Shown here: piece by piece, positions 20,448-29,275 of the stretch
Layout: each line of letters starts with the position of its first letter
How positions within the stretch are numbered: position 1 is the stretch's first letter
Assembly: GCF_937859915.1 (NCBI RefSeq)
Contig: NZ_CALMAW010000118.1
Span: 25,677 to 89,676 of the forward strand
Direction: 5' to 3'
DNA: 64,000 nt
DNA from: an uncultured Sphingomonas sp.
GTDB taxonomy: Bacteria > Pseudomonadota > Alphaproteobacteria > Sphingomonadales > Sphingomonadaceae
Notes under the pieces: generated by a model
Told to the model about the DNA's origin: nothing
What the model saw: the letters and a program-made list of their open reading frames with translations, nothing else
Database searches by the model: none
Translations under genes and position numbers: made by a program

Positions 20448-21167
20448 ATGGCGTGCTTTGTCCTGGTGCATGGCGGCGGTCATGGCGGCTGGTGCTACGC
20501 AAAGGTTGCAGCGCTGCTGCGCGCGGCCGGGCACGACGTCTATACGCCCACGCTGACCGGGCTCGGCGAACGCAAGCATCTGCTGACGGTCGATACCGAT
20601 TTGTCGACGCATGTCGCCGACATCGTCAACACGCTCGTCTATGAGGATCTGCGCGACGTGCTTCTAGTCGGGCACAGCTATGGCGGGATGGTGATCACCG
20701 GCGTTGCTGACCGCGCGCCCGAACGCATCCGCGAGCTGGTCTATCTGGATGCGGCGCATCCCCGCGACGGTGAGTCGCTGGTCGATACCGCGCCGCAGGC
20801 GATGGCGTTCGCGCGGGCGTCGGCACGGATCGTCGACGGCATCGAACTCGCGATGTGGCCGACCGAGGAGATGATCGCGGCGATGGGGTGCCACGATCCC
20901 GCCGACGTCGCCTTGCTGCGGGCGCGGATGATGCCGCATCCATGGAAGGCGTTCGAGGAGCGGCTGCGCTTCGTCAATGGCGAGGCCGCGGCGCGGCTGC
21001 CGCGGACGAACGTCAACTGCAGCGCGTCGCTGCAGCACAGCTCGCCCGACGACCGCGCTCGGCAATGCGACGGGCATCGCAATGTCGAGATCGATACCGG
21101 CCATGATCTGATGATCACCGAGCCGCGGCGGGTCGCGGATATCCTGCTCGACGTCGCCGGCAGCTGA
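20448..21167 (+). CDS. Alpha/beta hydrolase (plant esterase/salicylate-esterase-like)
   Basis: A 239-residue soluble alpha/beta hydrolase. The oxyanion region FVLVHGGGHGGWCY and the segment LTGLGERKHLLT are typical of the HNL/methyl-esterase-like branch. The nucleophile elbow is VGHSYGGMV, the acid is probably in the segment before the end, and the catalytic His is in DTGHDLMI. GGAG precedes the ATG at 20448. It stands alone between the ankyrin gene and the cupin gene; substrate unknown. Confidence 0.82.
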   Translation: MACFVLVHGGGHGGWCYAKVAALLRAAGHDVYTPTLTGLGERKHLLTVDTDLSTHVADIVNTLVYEDLRDVLLVGHSYGGMVITGVADRAPERIRELVYLDAAHPRDGESLVDTAPQAMAFARASARIVDGIELAMWPTEEMIAAMGCHDPADVALLRARMMPHPWKAFEERLRFVNGEAAARLPRTNVNCSASLQHSSPDDRARQCDGHRNVEIDTGHDLMITEPRRVADILLDVAGS

Positions 21168-21198
21168 TCGTGGCGCGTCGGCGCCTATCCGTCGTGCC

Positions 21199-22212
21199 TC
21201 ACGTGCCGCGCAGCATCTGCATCACGCGGGCGCGGATCCGGCCATAATTGTCGGGGCGTAGCGGGCCGAGCAGGCCGTGCTTCTCGGGCGGCAGATGCGC
21301 GAGCGGATGGCCGTCGCTGCGAAACACATAATGGTCGAAGTGGGATCGCCAGGCGGCCCGTTCGGGCGCGGGCCGCTCGGCGATCGCGATCATCGCCAGC
21401 AGCAGCGTCGCATAGGGCGCATCGGGTCCGGCGCTGAACGCGTCCCACCAATGATTGACCAGGCCGTTGAAACCGCTGGTGGCGTCGACCTGATGCCACC
21501 ATAATTTCGGCAGATACAGCGCGTCGCCGGGGTCGAGGTCGGCGATGATCGCCTGATCGGCGATGGTCGTGAAACGCGGGAAGCGCGGATCGCTGCGCGG
21601 CGCCGAGGTGGCGAGGCTGGTCGGTTGGCCCGCCATGGTGTGGTCGATCGGACCGACATACAGATCGCCGATTGCCTCGGGTGGATAGAGCGTGAAGCGG
21701 CGTCGACCCGCGACCACGCAGGCGAGGTTGTCGAGCGTGTCATAATGCGTCGCGATCGTCGAGGCATGCCCCAGCCAGATCCGCGCACTGCTGGGCTGCG
21801 ACAGCAGCGCTGGCCGATTGGCAGCCGAGAAGCCGGGCAGATAGGCGTTGATCGGTAGCGAGCCGACGTACAGCGAGGGTGCTGCCGGGTCGTCGCGCGG
21901 GGCGAGCATGGCGGCCAGCGCGTCGGCGAAGCGCATCCGCCGCCGGATGAAGTTGAAGCCGTCCGGCGCATCGCCATAATCATAGCGGCCGGCGATGCCC
22001 GGCGGCCCGACAAAGGCCTCGACCTCGGCACCCGCGTCGAACGGCGAGAGATAGGCGGCGAGCGCGGCGGTGCCCTGCGCCGCGGCGGCCACCACCGGCC
22101 AGTCGCGGGCGAGGCCGCGCAGGATGACGGGCCGACACGGCGAGACGATGTCACGCAGGAAGGCGTCCGGTCCGGCAACGCCCGCGGCGTCGATCTCGGG
22201 CGCCGTCGCCAT
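21199..22212 (-). CDS. Cupin-like (JmjC/cupin_8) protein
   Basis: A 337-residue protein with a JmjC-type double-stranded beta-helix. The Fe(II) facial triad is visible as HYD in TIATHYDTLDNL and a distal His in LPKLWWHQVDA, so it is probably an Fe(II)/2-oxoglutarate-dependent hydroxylase. The N-terminal block (SPCRPVILRGLARDWP) matches cupin_8 proteins. It starts one base after the stop of sapC, so the two are co-translated. In sphingomonads and caulobacters such genes recur with SapC, tryptophan-halogenase-like and TonB-receptor genes, as here. The substrate of the set is unknown. Confidence 0.82.
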   Translation of the reverse strand: MATAPEIDAAGVAGPDAFLRDIVSPCRPVILRGLARDWPVVAAAAQGTAALAAYLSPFDAGAEVEAFVGPPGIAGRYDYGDAPDGFNFIRRRMRFADALAAMLAPRDDPAAPSLYVGSLPINAYLPGFSAANRPALLSQPSSARIWLGHASTIATHYDTLDNLACVVAGRRRFTLYPPEAIGDLYVGPIDHTMAGQPTSLATSAPRSDPRFPRFTTIADQAIIADLDPGDALYLPKLWWHQVDATSGFNGLVNHWWDAFSAGPDAPYATLLLAMIAIAERPAPERAAWRSHFDHYVFRSDGHPLAHLPPEKHGLLGPLRPDNYGRIRARVMQMLRGT

Positions 22213-22213
22213 C

Positions 22214-22939
22214 TCAAAGCACCCCGGCGCCAAGCGGGGCGGCATCGCCCGCCAGTCGCGCATTCTTGATCGTCGCAAGCCGGGCGATATTGCGAAACGA
22301 GGCGATGATCAGATAGATCAGCTGGAGATAGCCGCGGTGAAACAGGTCCACTATGACCTCGTCGTCGAGACCGCGCAGGCGATCCTGGCTGATCGTATAG
22401 AGGCCCTGGAGCGTCCGGCGGCTGCCGTCGTCGAAGCTCAGGCCGATGTCGACGGGCTCGACCAGCTTGTGGTCGAGCACCATATGGATGAACGCCTCTG
22501 TCGGTTCGGCCCCGGCGCGGAAGGTGCCGAGCGCGGCGATGATCCGCTGGAGCGGCGACGCGGGTTCGCCGTCCGGCGTGAACAGCGCGTCGCCGTCGAG
22601 ATCGGCGGTCACGCGCGGGCTGTCCAGATCGACCGCGAGGCCGGCCTCGCCGATGTAGAAGCCGGTTCGCGTGCGATCGAACGGGCAGTGGCCGAGCGTG
22701 ATACCCTCGGGGCCGTCGAACAGGTCCTCGCCTGGGTCGATGCCCAGCATTGCGCCGCAAAAGAAGCGCCCGGTTTCCGGGTCCTTGGACAGCAGGATAG
22801 GCAGATCGCCGGCCAGCAGGGGGATTTCGACCGTCACGATCGGGCTGAACCGCTCGGCGGCGCATCCCCGGCCCAAAGGCTTCGCGATCAGGCGGAGATG
22901 ACGATGATGAGCGCTATCAAGCGTGACGATATTCGGCAT
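22214..22939 (-). CDS. SapC family protein
   Basis: A 241-residue SapC-family protein. Its N-terminus (MPNIVTLDSAHHRHLRL) and core (VTVEIPLLAGDLPILLSKDP, then GFYIGEAGL) fit the family, whose name derives from an S-layer secretion gene but whose biochemical role is not settled. No signal peptide is seen. GGAGAG lies five bases before the ATG at 22939. It is the first gene of a two-gene minus-strand unit with the cupin gene, divergent from the TonB receptor/halogenase pair across a 374-base regulatory region. Confidence 0.85.
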   Translation of the reverse strand: MPNIVTLDSAHHRHLRLIAKPLGRGCAAERFSPIVTVEIPLLAGDLPILLSKDPETGRFFCGAMLGIDPGEDLFDGPEGITLGHCPFDRTRTGFYIGEAGLAVDLDSPRVTADLDGDALFTPDGEPASPLQRIIAALGTFRAGAEPTEAFIHMVLDHKLVEPVDIGLSFDDGSRRTLQGLYTISQDRLRGLDDEVIVDLFHRGYLQLIYLIIASFRNIARLATIKNARLAGDAAPLGAGVL

Positions 22940-23070
22940 TGTCTCTCCGTTGATTTGATATCCCACCCGCGCGACTCTTGCGGTCGCCCTGTGACCAAGT
23001 CCCTGTTTCGCAAGTCACGCTGCAATGCGACACAGTCAGAAATATTTCAAAGATGACCAATTCGAGTATT

Positions 23071-23082
23071 GATAGCGCTAAC
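23071..23082. promoter_or_regulatory. Candidate LacI-family operator in the sapC / TonB receptor divergent region
   Basis: GATAGCGCTAAC has a perfect TAGCGCTA core, like LacI-family operators known upstream of sugar-regulated TonB receptors in alphaproteobacteria. It lies in the 22940-23313 gap, positioned to control both divergent units. No LacI-type gene is in the window. The rest of this gap holds no convincing gene; an AT-rich stretch at 23040-23070 is a likely promoter area. Confidence 0.5.
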
Positions 23083-23313
23083 GTCGCGGCGTATCCAGAG
23101 CGCAGATAGTCTTCTGGGGAGGAGAATCGGCGGCTGCGCAAGACCGCCTGCGTCTACAGCCATAGCATAGCGACAATAAACGGCAGGTCCGAAGAGGCTT
23201 GTCGTGACCAGGGAGGATGCGACTGCCGGCCGACGACCAGTCGGGTGCGCGAGCACTTGCGCGCGAATGACACGGCAGCGTGTGTTTGTCAGACCGCACA
23301 CGGGAGAGGGAAC

Positions 23314-26300
23314 GTGGCTCAGGCTCACGACATCATCATGACGCGTCATCGGCAGCCGGCAGCGCGGCGCAATGCCCTGCTGTGGGGGGCGTCGTTGCTC
23401 GCACTAGGCTATGCCGCCAGCAGCGCGAGCGCGCAGGCCGCGCCGCAAAACGGCACCGCCCCGCCGACATCGCTCGGCGCCTCGGTCAACAGTGCGCCGC
23501 CCACCGGAACGGGCGTCGCGCCGGTCGACAATGGCACCGCGACCGACAGCGATTCCGCCGCCGCCGCCGGGGCACCCAAAAGCGCCGCGACCTCGCCGTC
23601 GGATTCGCAGCGCAATGGCGAGATCGTCGTCACCGGTCTGCGCGGTTCGCTCCAGCGCAATCTCGACATCAAGCGCGAGTCCGCCGGGATCGTCGATGCG
23701 ATCTCGGCCGAGGACATCGGCAAATTCCCGGACTCCAACGTCGCCGCCGCGCTCCAGCGCGTGCCGGGCGTGTCGGTCAGCCGCGGCACGACCAGCCTCG
23801 GCGGCCTGCCCGGCACCACCGGCGATGCCACCGCGATCACCGTGCGCGGCTTCGGACCCGAGTTCAACGAGACGCTCTATGACGGCCGGCCGGTGTCGTC
23901 GGGCACGAGCAAGCGCAATTTCGATTTCAGCACCGTCGGCGCCGATTTCGTCGGCGAGCTCGACATCCTCAAGACCCCCGACGCGGCGCTGACCGCGGGC
24001 GCGATCGGCGCGACGATCAACATCAAATATCCCAAGCCCTTCGATCATCCCGGCCTGCGCATCGCGGGGTCGGCATCGGGCTCGATCAACGACGGCGCGG
24101 GCAAGGTCGCGCCCGCGGGCGGGCTGCTGGTCAGCGACACGTTCGACGACGACAAGTTCGGCATCCTCGCCGACGTGATCTACACGCAGCACAAGACCGA
24201 GACCAACCACATCAACAACCAGGGCTGGGAGGGCGGCTATTACGCCGCCTGCCAGCTCACCCCGACCTGCACCGACGCGCAGCTCGCCAACAAGACGATC
24301 CCCGGCTTCTACAGCCAGGATTACGGCATCTATCAAGAGCATACCACCGACACCCGGATCGACGGCCGGATCGCGCTGCAATGGCGGCCGAGCGACAATC
24401 TGCTGTTCACCGTCGACGACAATTATTCGCGCGAGAAGGTGCGGGCGGATCAATATGGCGACAGCGTCTGGTTCAACCAGGGCAATCTGCGCGACGTGCA
24501 GCTGGATTCGAACGGCACGACGCTCAACTTCATGCAGACCAACTCGCCGACCGACTTCCAGGGGCAGATCAACCAGCAGGTGCTGCAGAACAACCAGCTC
24601 GGCGCCAACGTCAAATGGGACGCGACCGACCATCTGAGCGTCGTCGCCGACGGCAGCCGGTCGCGCTCGTGGCTCAACCCCGACGGCCAGTTCAGCAGCC
24701 TCGACGTCGACGTCGGCTATGGCGGCACCAACGCCAGCACGATCGGGCTCGTCAACAACGGGTCGAGCGGCATACCGACGCCGACCGGGATCGGCCCCGA
24801 TGGCAATGCCGCGAACTTCCTCGGCAACGGGATCATCGGCTCGCACGTCGTGCCGATCACCAGCCAGCGCAACCGCGACACGGTGACGCAAGGGCGGCTC
24901 GAGGCGGCGTGGAACCAGGACGGGCTCAAGATCCGGCTCGGCGGCCAATATGTGAAGGACGTGTTCCAGCTGTCGAACTACGACACCTTCACCAACAATT
25001 TCTGGCAGGCCTATTCGGGCTACGGCCCGGCCAGCGGTTCGGCGACGGGCGTCGCGCTGCCGTCCAACCTGTTCAGCGGCAGCTTCAGCACGGCCGGTTT
25101 CATCCCGGGCTTCTCGGGCGGCGGCGGTCTGCCGCCCCGCGTGCTGATGTTCGATCCCTATGCGGTGCTCAGCTATCTACAGGGGCTGGGCAATCCGCAG
25201 ACGATGAACATCCCGGGCTATAATTACAGTTCGGTCAACGGCTTCACCGGCACCTACGACACGGTGCTCAACCCGGCGAGCTACCAGCGGATCAGCGAGC
25301 AGACCTGGTCGGGCTATCTGACGATCAAGCAGGACACGCATATCGGCGCCATGCCCTTCCACATCAATCTGGGCGCGCGCGAGGAGGTGACCAAGGTCGT
25401 GTCGGCGGGGCTCGGGCAGCTGCCGACGTCGCTCGCGATCCAGCCCGGCGACATCACCGCCTTCCTGATCACCTATACGCCGACCACCGCGGTCTCGACG
25501 ACGCACAAATATTCCTATTTCCTGCCCAATCTCGATCTCGGGCTCGAGGTGACCGACAAGCTCAAGCTGCGCTTCGACGCGTCTCGAACGCTGACCCGGC
25601 CGGCGCTGAGCCTGCTTACCCCCGTGCTCAACGTGCCCAACACGCAGCGCGTCGGCGCCCTGGTCGCAACCGGCGGCAATCCCAAACTCAATCCCTATCT
25701 CGCCGACAATTTCGACGTCGGTGCGGAATGGTATTATCGCCGCAACAGCTATGTGTCGGTCGATCTGTTCGCCAAGCGCGTCACCAACTTCATCGTCGGC
25801 GGCTCGATCCAGGAGCCGATCAACGGCGTCATCGATCCGACCACCGGGCAGCCGGGATCGTTCACCGTGACGCGGCAGGTCAACGGCCCCTCGGCGGTGA
25901 TCAAGGGGGTCGAGCTCGCGGTCCAGCACGTCTTCGCGGACACCGGCTTCGGCTTCACCGCCAACGCCACCTTCGTCGAGACCAACAAGAAATATGATCC
26001 CAAGAACCTCACCGTCAGCGGCTTCGCGGTGACCGGTCTGGCCAATTCTGCCAATTTCGTCGGCTTCTACGACAAGAACGGGTTCCAGGCGCGCGTCGCG
26101 GTCAATTGGCGCGACGAATATCTCGACCATTTCGGCCAGACCCAGAATAATTCGGCGTTCGGCACCGAGCCGACCTTCGTCAATGCCAGCACGCAGGTCG
26201 ATTTCAGCAGCAGCTACGACATCAGCAAGCGGATCAACCTGTTCTTCGAGGCGCTCAACCTCAATGACGAGACTCTGGTCACGCACGGGCGCTACAAGAA

Positions 26301-26364
26301 CCAGATCCTCGACGCCTTCCGCTATGGCCGCCGCTTCACCGTCGGCGTGCACTTCCGTTTATAG
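23314..26364 (+). CDS. TonB-dependent receptor (Xanthomonas-Caulobacter TIGR01782 type)
   Basis: A 1016-residue outer-membrane receptor. The signal sequence is LLWGASLLALGYAASSASA. A Ser/Ala/Thr-rich linker (about 45-125) precedes the TonB box EIVVTGLRGSL, and the plug reads AISAEDIGKFPDSNVAAALQ, characteristic of TIGR01782 receptors that often import carbohydrates. The barrel ends RRFTVGVHFRL. GTG at 23314 is chosen because GGGAGAGG at 23302-23309 is correctly spaced; the ATG at 23338 is an alternative without a ribosome site. It is followed, after a strong terminator, by a flavin halogenase-like gene and is divergent from sapC/cupin, with a LacI-type operator in the shared region, suggesting sugar-type control. 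Confidence 0.93.
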   Translation: MAQAHDIIMTRHRQPAARRNALLWGASLLALGYAASSASAQAAPQNGTAPPTSLGASVNSAPPTGTGVAPVDNGTATDSDSAAAAGAPKSAATSPSDSQRNGEIVVTGLRGSLQRNLDIKRESAGIVDAISAEDIGKFPDSNVAAALQRVPGVSVSRGTTSLGGLPGTTGDATAITVRGFGPEFNETLYDGRPVSSGTSKRNFDFSTVGADFVGELDILKTPDAALTAGAIGATINIKYPKPFDHPGLRIAGSASGSINDGAGKVAPAGGLLVSDTFDDDKFGILADVIYTQHKTETNHINNQGWEGGYYAACQLTPTCTDAQLANKTIPGFYSQDYGIYQEHTTDTRIDGRIALQWRPSDNLLFTVDDNYSREKVRADQYGDSVWFNQGNLRDVQLDSNGTTLNFMQTNSPTDFQGQINQQVLQNNQLGANVKWDATDHLSVVADGSRSRSWLNPDGQFSSLDVDVGYGGTNASTIGLVNNGSSGIPTPTGIGPDGNAANFLGNGIIGSHVVPITSQRNRDTVTQGRLEAAWNQDGLKIRLGGQYVKDVFQLSNYDTFTNNFWQAYSGYGPASGSATGVALPSNLFSGSFSTAGFIPGFSGGGGLPPRVLMFDPYAVLSYLQGLGNPQTMNIPGYNYSSVNGFTGTYDTVLNPASYQRISEQTWSGYLTIKQDTHIGAMPFHINLGAREEVTKVVSAGLGQLPTSLAIQPGDITAFLITYTPTTAVSTTHKYSYFLPNLDLGLEVTDKLKLRFDASRTLTRPALSLLTPVLNVPNTQRVGALVATGGNPKLNPYLADNFDVGAEWYYRRNSYVSVDLFAKRVTNFIVGGSIQEPINGVIDPTTGQPGSFTVTRQVNGPSAVIKGVELAVQHVFADTGFGFTANATFVETNKKYDPKNLTVSGFAVTGLANSANFVGFYDKNGFQARVAVNWRDEYLDHFGQTQNNSAFGTEPTFVNASTQVDFSSSYDISKRINLFFEALNLNDETLVTHGRYKNQILDAFRYGRRFTVGVHFRL

Positions 26365-26378
26365 GGCCCCCTCCTGGC

Positions 26379-26412
26379 GGGGAGCCGATCCTGGTCGGCT
26401 CCCCGGCTTTTT
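26379..26412 (+). terminator. Rho-independent terminator after the TonB receptor
   Basis: A perfect ten-base-pair stem GGGGAGCCGA / TCGGCTCCCC with a six-base loop, then GGC and TTTTT. It is 14 bases after the receptor stop and 28 before the halogenase start, so it likely sets a stoichiometric difference between receptor and halogenase. Confidence 0.88.
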
Positions 26413-26439
26413 GACGGTATTGCGGGAGCAGCTCGGCCG

Positions 26440-28002
26440 ATGCAGGATGGCAGCATGATCACGCCGGTGCGCGATATCGTCATCGTCGGCGGGGGCACCG
26501 CGGGCTGGCTGACCGCGGGTGTGATCGCCGCGCGGCACAAGGCGCGGATCGCGGCGGGCCGTGTGTCCGTGACGCTGGTCGAAAGTCCCAACGTGCCGAT
26601 CATCGGGGTGGGCGAGGGGACGTGGCCGACGCTGCGCGCGACGCTCGAGAAGATCGGCGTGTCCGAGACCGACTTCTTCCGCGAGTGCGACGCCGCCTTC
26701 AAACAAGGCGCCAAGTTCGCGCGCTGGGCGACGGGGGCCGACGACGACGCCTATTATCATCCGCTCATGCTGCCGCAGGGCTTCACCCAGTTCAATCTCG
26801 CCCCGCATTGGCTGCAGGACGGACAGGGCCGCAGCTTCTGCGACGCGGTGTGCGCACAGGGGCAATTGTGCGAGGACGGGCTTGCCCCCAAGATGATCAC
26901 CACGCCCGAATATGAGGCGGTGGCGAACTACGCTTATCATCTCGATGCCGGCAAGTTCGCGCCTTTCCTCCAGAAACATTGCACGACCAAACTGGGCGTC
27001 CGCCATATCCTCGCCGATGTCGGCGAGGTTCGCCTGGCGGAGAATGGCGACATCGCCTGCGTCGTCACCGCGCAGGCCGGCGCCATCGACGGCGACCTGT
27101 TCGTCGACTGCACCGGCTTTTCGGCGCTGCTGCTCGGCAAGACGCTCGGCGTCCCGTTCCGCGACTGCGGCGACGTGCTGCTCTGCGACACCGCGCTGGC
27201 GGTGCAGGTGCCGTACGCCACCCCCGACGATCCGATCGCCTCGCACACCATCTCGACCGCGCAGCAGGCCGGCTGGATCTGGGATATCGGGCTGCCGACG
27301 CGGCGCGGCGTCGGCTATGTCTATTCGAGCCGGCACAGCGGCGAGGCGGACGCCGAGGCCGAGTTGCGGCGCTATATCGGCCCGGCACATGCCGCGCTGC
27401 CGATCCGCAAGATCGCGATCCGCTCGGGGCATCGCGAGATCTTCTGGTCGCGCAACTGCGTCGCGGTCGGGCTCGCGGCGGGCTTCCTCGAGCCGCTCGA
27501 GGCCTCGGCGATCGTGCTCGTCGAACTGTCCGCCAAGCTGATCGCCGAGCAGATGCCGGCCTGCCGCGAGGTGATGGACATCGTGGCGGCACGCTTCAAC
27601 GAGGTCACCACCTATCGCTGGGGCCGGATCATCGATTTCCTCAAGCTCCATTATGTGCTCAGCAAGCGCACCGACAGCCGCTTCTGGACCGACAATGTCG
27701 ATCCCGCCACGGTGCCGCCGCGATTGCAGACATTGCTGCGCCTGTGGACCTACCAATCGCCTTGGTTCTTCGACGAATTCGATCGGCTCGAGGAGGTGTT
27801 CCCGGCTGCGAGCTACCAATATGTCCTCTACGGCATGGGGTTTCGCACCGAGGTCGATCCGCTCGATGTCGTCGACGGCGCGGGCACCGCCGCGCGGCTG
27901 CGGCGCGAGACCGAGGCGACGACGCAGTCGCTGCGGCGGCAGATGCCGCGAAACCGGGATCTGATCCGCAAGATCCGCGACTATGGCCTGCAGACGATCT
28001 GA
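26440..28002 (+). CDS. Tryptophan 7-halogenase-like flavin-dependent enzyme
   Basis: A 520-residue FAD-dependent halogenase-family protein. The dinucleotide motif is VIVGGGTAGWLTAG (about 10-24). The active-site Lys region is AFKQGAKFARW (about 88-95), corresponding to the Lys that forms the reactive chloramine or guides HOCl in PrnA/RebH. The halogenase signature WxWxI appears as GWIWDIGLP (about 279). The start is ATG 26440 (GGGAG 11 bases upstream) or ATG 26455 (AGGATGG closer). Homologues in TonB-receptor/SapC loci of sphingomonads and caulobacters are common, but a halogenated product has not been shown for most; the real substrate is unknown. Lies downstream of the receptor terminator. 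Confidence 0.85.
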   Translation: MQDGSMITPVRDIVIVGGGTAGWLTAGVIAARHKARIAAGRVSVTLVESPNVPIIGVGEGTWPTLRATLEKIGVSETDFFRECDAAFKQGAKFARWATGADDDAYYHPLMLPQGFTQFNLAPHWLQDGQGRSFCDAVCAQGQLCEDGLAPKMITTPEYEAVANYAYHLDAGKFAPFLQKHCTTKLGVRHILADVGEVRLAENGDIACVVTAQAGAIDGDLFVDCTGFSALLLGKTLGVPFRDCGDVLLCDTALAVQVPYATPDDPIASHTISTAQQAGWIWDIGLPTRRGVGYVYSSRHSGEADAEAELRRYIGPAHAALPIRKIAIRSGHREIFWSRNCVAVGLAAGFLEPLEASAIVLVELSAKLIAEQMPACREVMDIVAARFNEVTTYRWGRIIDFLKLHYVLSKRTDSRFWTDNVDPATVPPRLQTLLRLWTYQSPWFFDEFDRLEEVFPAASYQYVLYGMGFRTEVDPLDVVDGAGTAARLRRETEATTQSLRRQMPRNRDLIRKIRDYGLQTI

Positions 28003-28075
28003 TCACGACCCGCATCGATGGACAGGGCAGGCGGTGACTGATAAATCAGGGGTCTCGATATAGGGGTGCATGACT

Positions 28076-28429
28076 ATGCCGGTGACGGGTATTGGCGGCC
28101 TCTTCTTCCGCGCCGCGGATCCCGGCGCGCTGTCGGCCTGGTACAAGGCGCGTTTCGGCATCGATTACGGGCGCGAGACCTGGCATCAGGCGGCCGGTCC
28201 GACGGTGTTCGCGCCATTTGCCAGCTCGACCGACTATTTTCCGGCGGACAAGCAATGGATGCTCAATCTCCGCGTCACCGATCTTGAGGGCGTGCTCGGC
28301 GATCTCGCGGCGGCCGGGGTCGCGATCCAGCGGGATCCCGAATGGGATTCGCCCGACACCGGCCGCTTCGCGCGGATCCAGGATCCCGAGGGCAATGTGA
28401 TCGAATTGTGGGAGCCGCCGGCCGATTAG
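28076..28429 (+). CDS. VOC-family (glyoxalase/bleomycin-resistance fold) protein
   Basis: A 117-residue single VOC domain. It shows the two beta-alpha-beta-beta-beta modules, GIGGLFFRAADPGALSAWYK and MLNLRVTDLEGVLGDLAAAG, ending in the family signature RIQDPEGNVIELWEP with a metal-binding Glu. ATG 28076 is preferred because AGGGG at 28062-28066 is nine bases away; ATG 28070 is too close. The protein is probably a dioxygenase, glyoxalase or small-molecule binding protein; substrate unknown. Its stop overlaps that of the convergent downstream gene. Confidence 0.8.
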   Translation: MPVTGIGGLFFRAADPGALSAWYKARFGIDYGRETWHQAAGPTVFAPFASSTDYFPADKQWMLNLRVTDLEGVLGDLAAAGVAIQRDPEWDSPDTGRFARIQDPEGNVIELWEPPAD

Positions 28430-29142
28430 GGCTTGCGCGCCAGCCAGATGACGTGGCGCGGCGCATCGGCATAGTCGTTCGCCGCCAGGTCGAATTCCTC
28501 GACCGCGAAGCCGGCATCCTCGAGCCGATCGAAGAAGTCGCGGTCCGGATAGGACGACCAGACGGCGAGGATGCCGCCCGGCCGGAGCGCGTCGCGCGCG
28601 GCGCGCAGTCCCCAATTGCAATAGAGCCGGTCGTTGAGCAGGTCGATCAGCCCGTCCGGGCCATTGTCGACGTCGAGCAGGATGCCGTCGAACGCCGCCG
28701 GATTGCGCACGATCACATCGTGCACGTCGGCAATTTCGAGCGACACGCGCGGATCGTCGAGCCTGCCCTCGAACAGATGCGCGAGCGGCCCCGCCGCCCA
28801 CGCCGCGACCTCGGGCACGAGCTCGGCGACGCGGATCGAGGCGGCGGGCGTCGTCGCGGCGAGCGCGGCGGCGAGGGTGAAGCCCATGCCGAGCCCGCCG
28901 ATCAGCAGCCGGACGTCGGGGAGCGCGAGCCGGTCGCAGACCATGCGGGCGAGGCCCTGTTCGGAGGCGCTGTCCCAGCTCCCCATCAATTGCTCGCGAC
29001 CGTACATGATCGCGAACTCCCCGTCGCGGCGCATCAGCCGCAATTGCCCGCCGTCGGGCAGCGCGGCGGTGTCGACGAGGATCGCCCATGTGTCGTCGTC
29101 TTCGAACCAGATCGGCTCCGGCGTGGCGCTTTCGAGGGTCAT
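28426..29142 (-). CDS. Spermidine synthase-like class I methyltransferase-fold protein
   Basis: A 238-residue protein of the spermine/spermidine synthase fold. The nucleotide-binding motif is LLIGGLGMGFTLAAAL, an acidic residue follows the next strand (AELVPEV), and the active-site strand reads DGILLDVDNGPDGL. It is shorter than SpeE (about 280-300), and the polyamine-synthase signature is not complete, so a different aminopropyl- or methyl-transfer reaction is possible. It converges with the VOC gene, the stop codons overlapping. Confidence 0.75.
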   Translation of the reverse strand: MTLESATPEPIWFEDDDTWAILVDTAALPDGGQLRLMRRDGEFAIMYGREQLMGSWDSASEQGLARMVCDRLALPDVRLLIGGLGMGFTLAAALAATTPAASIRVAELVPEVAAWAAGPLAHLFEGRLDDPRVSLEIADVHDVIVRNPAAFDGILLDVDNGPDGLIDLLNDRLYCNWGLRAARDALRPGGILAVWSSYPDRDFFDRLEDAGFAVEEFDLAANDYADAPRHVIWLARKP

Positions 29143-29234
29143 GACGGCGCCTTGTATGCGCCCGTACGCGGGCGGCGGATAATGGGAACGGGCGAAGGCG
29201 CGAGCGCTGAATAGGCGTGACAGAGATCAACCGA

Positions 29235-29264
29235 CCGTCACCCGGCCTCGAGCCGGGGTGACGG
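29235..29264. repeat. CCGTCACCC/GGGTGACGG palindrome between two minus-strand genes
   Basis: A near-perfect inverted repeat, CCGTCACCCGG facing CCGGGGTGACGG, 11 bases beyond the M28 peptidase stop. It could serve as its terminator and belongs to the same repeat family as 12783-12866. Confidence 0.55.
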
Positions 29265-29275
29265 TGGATGGGTTG

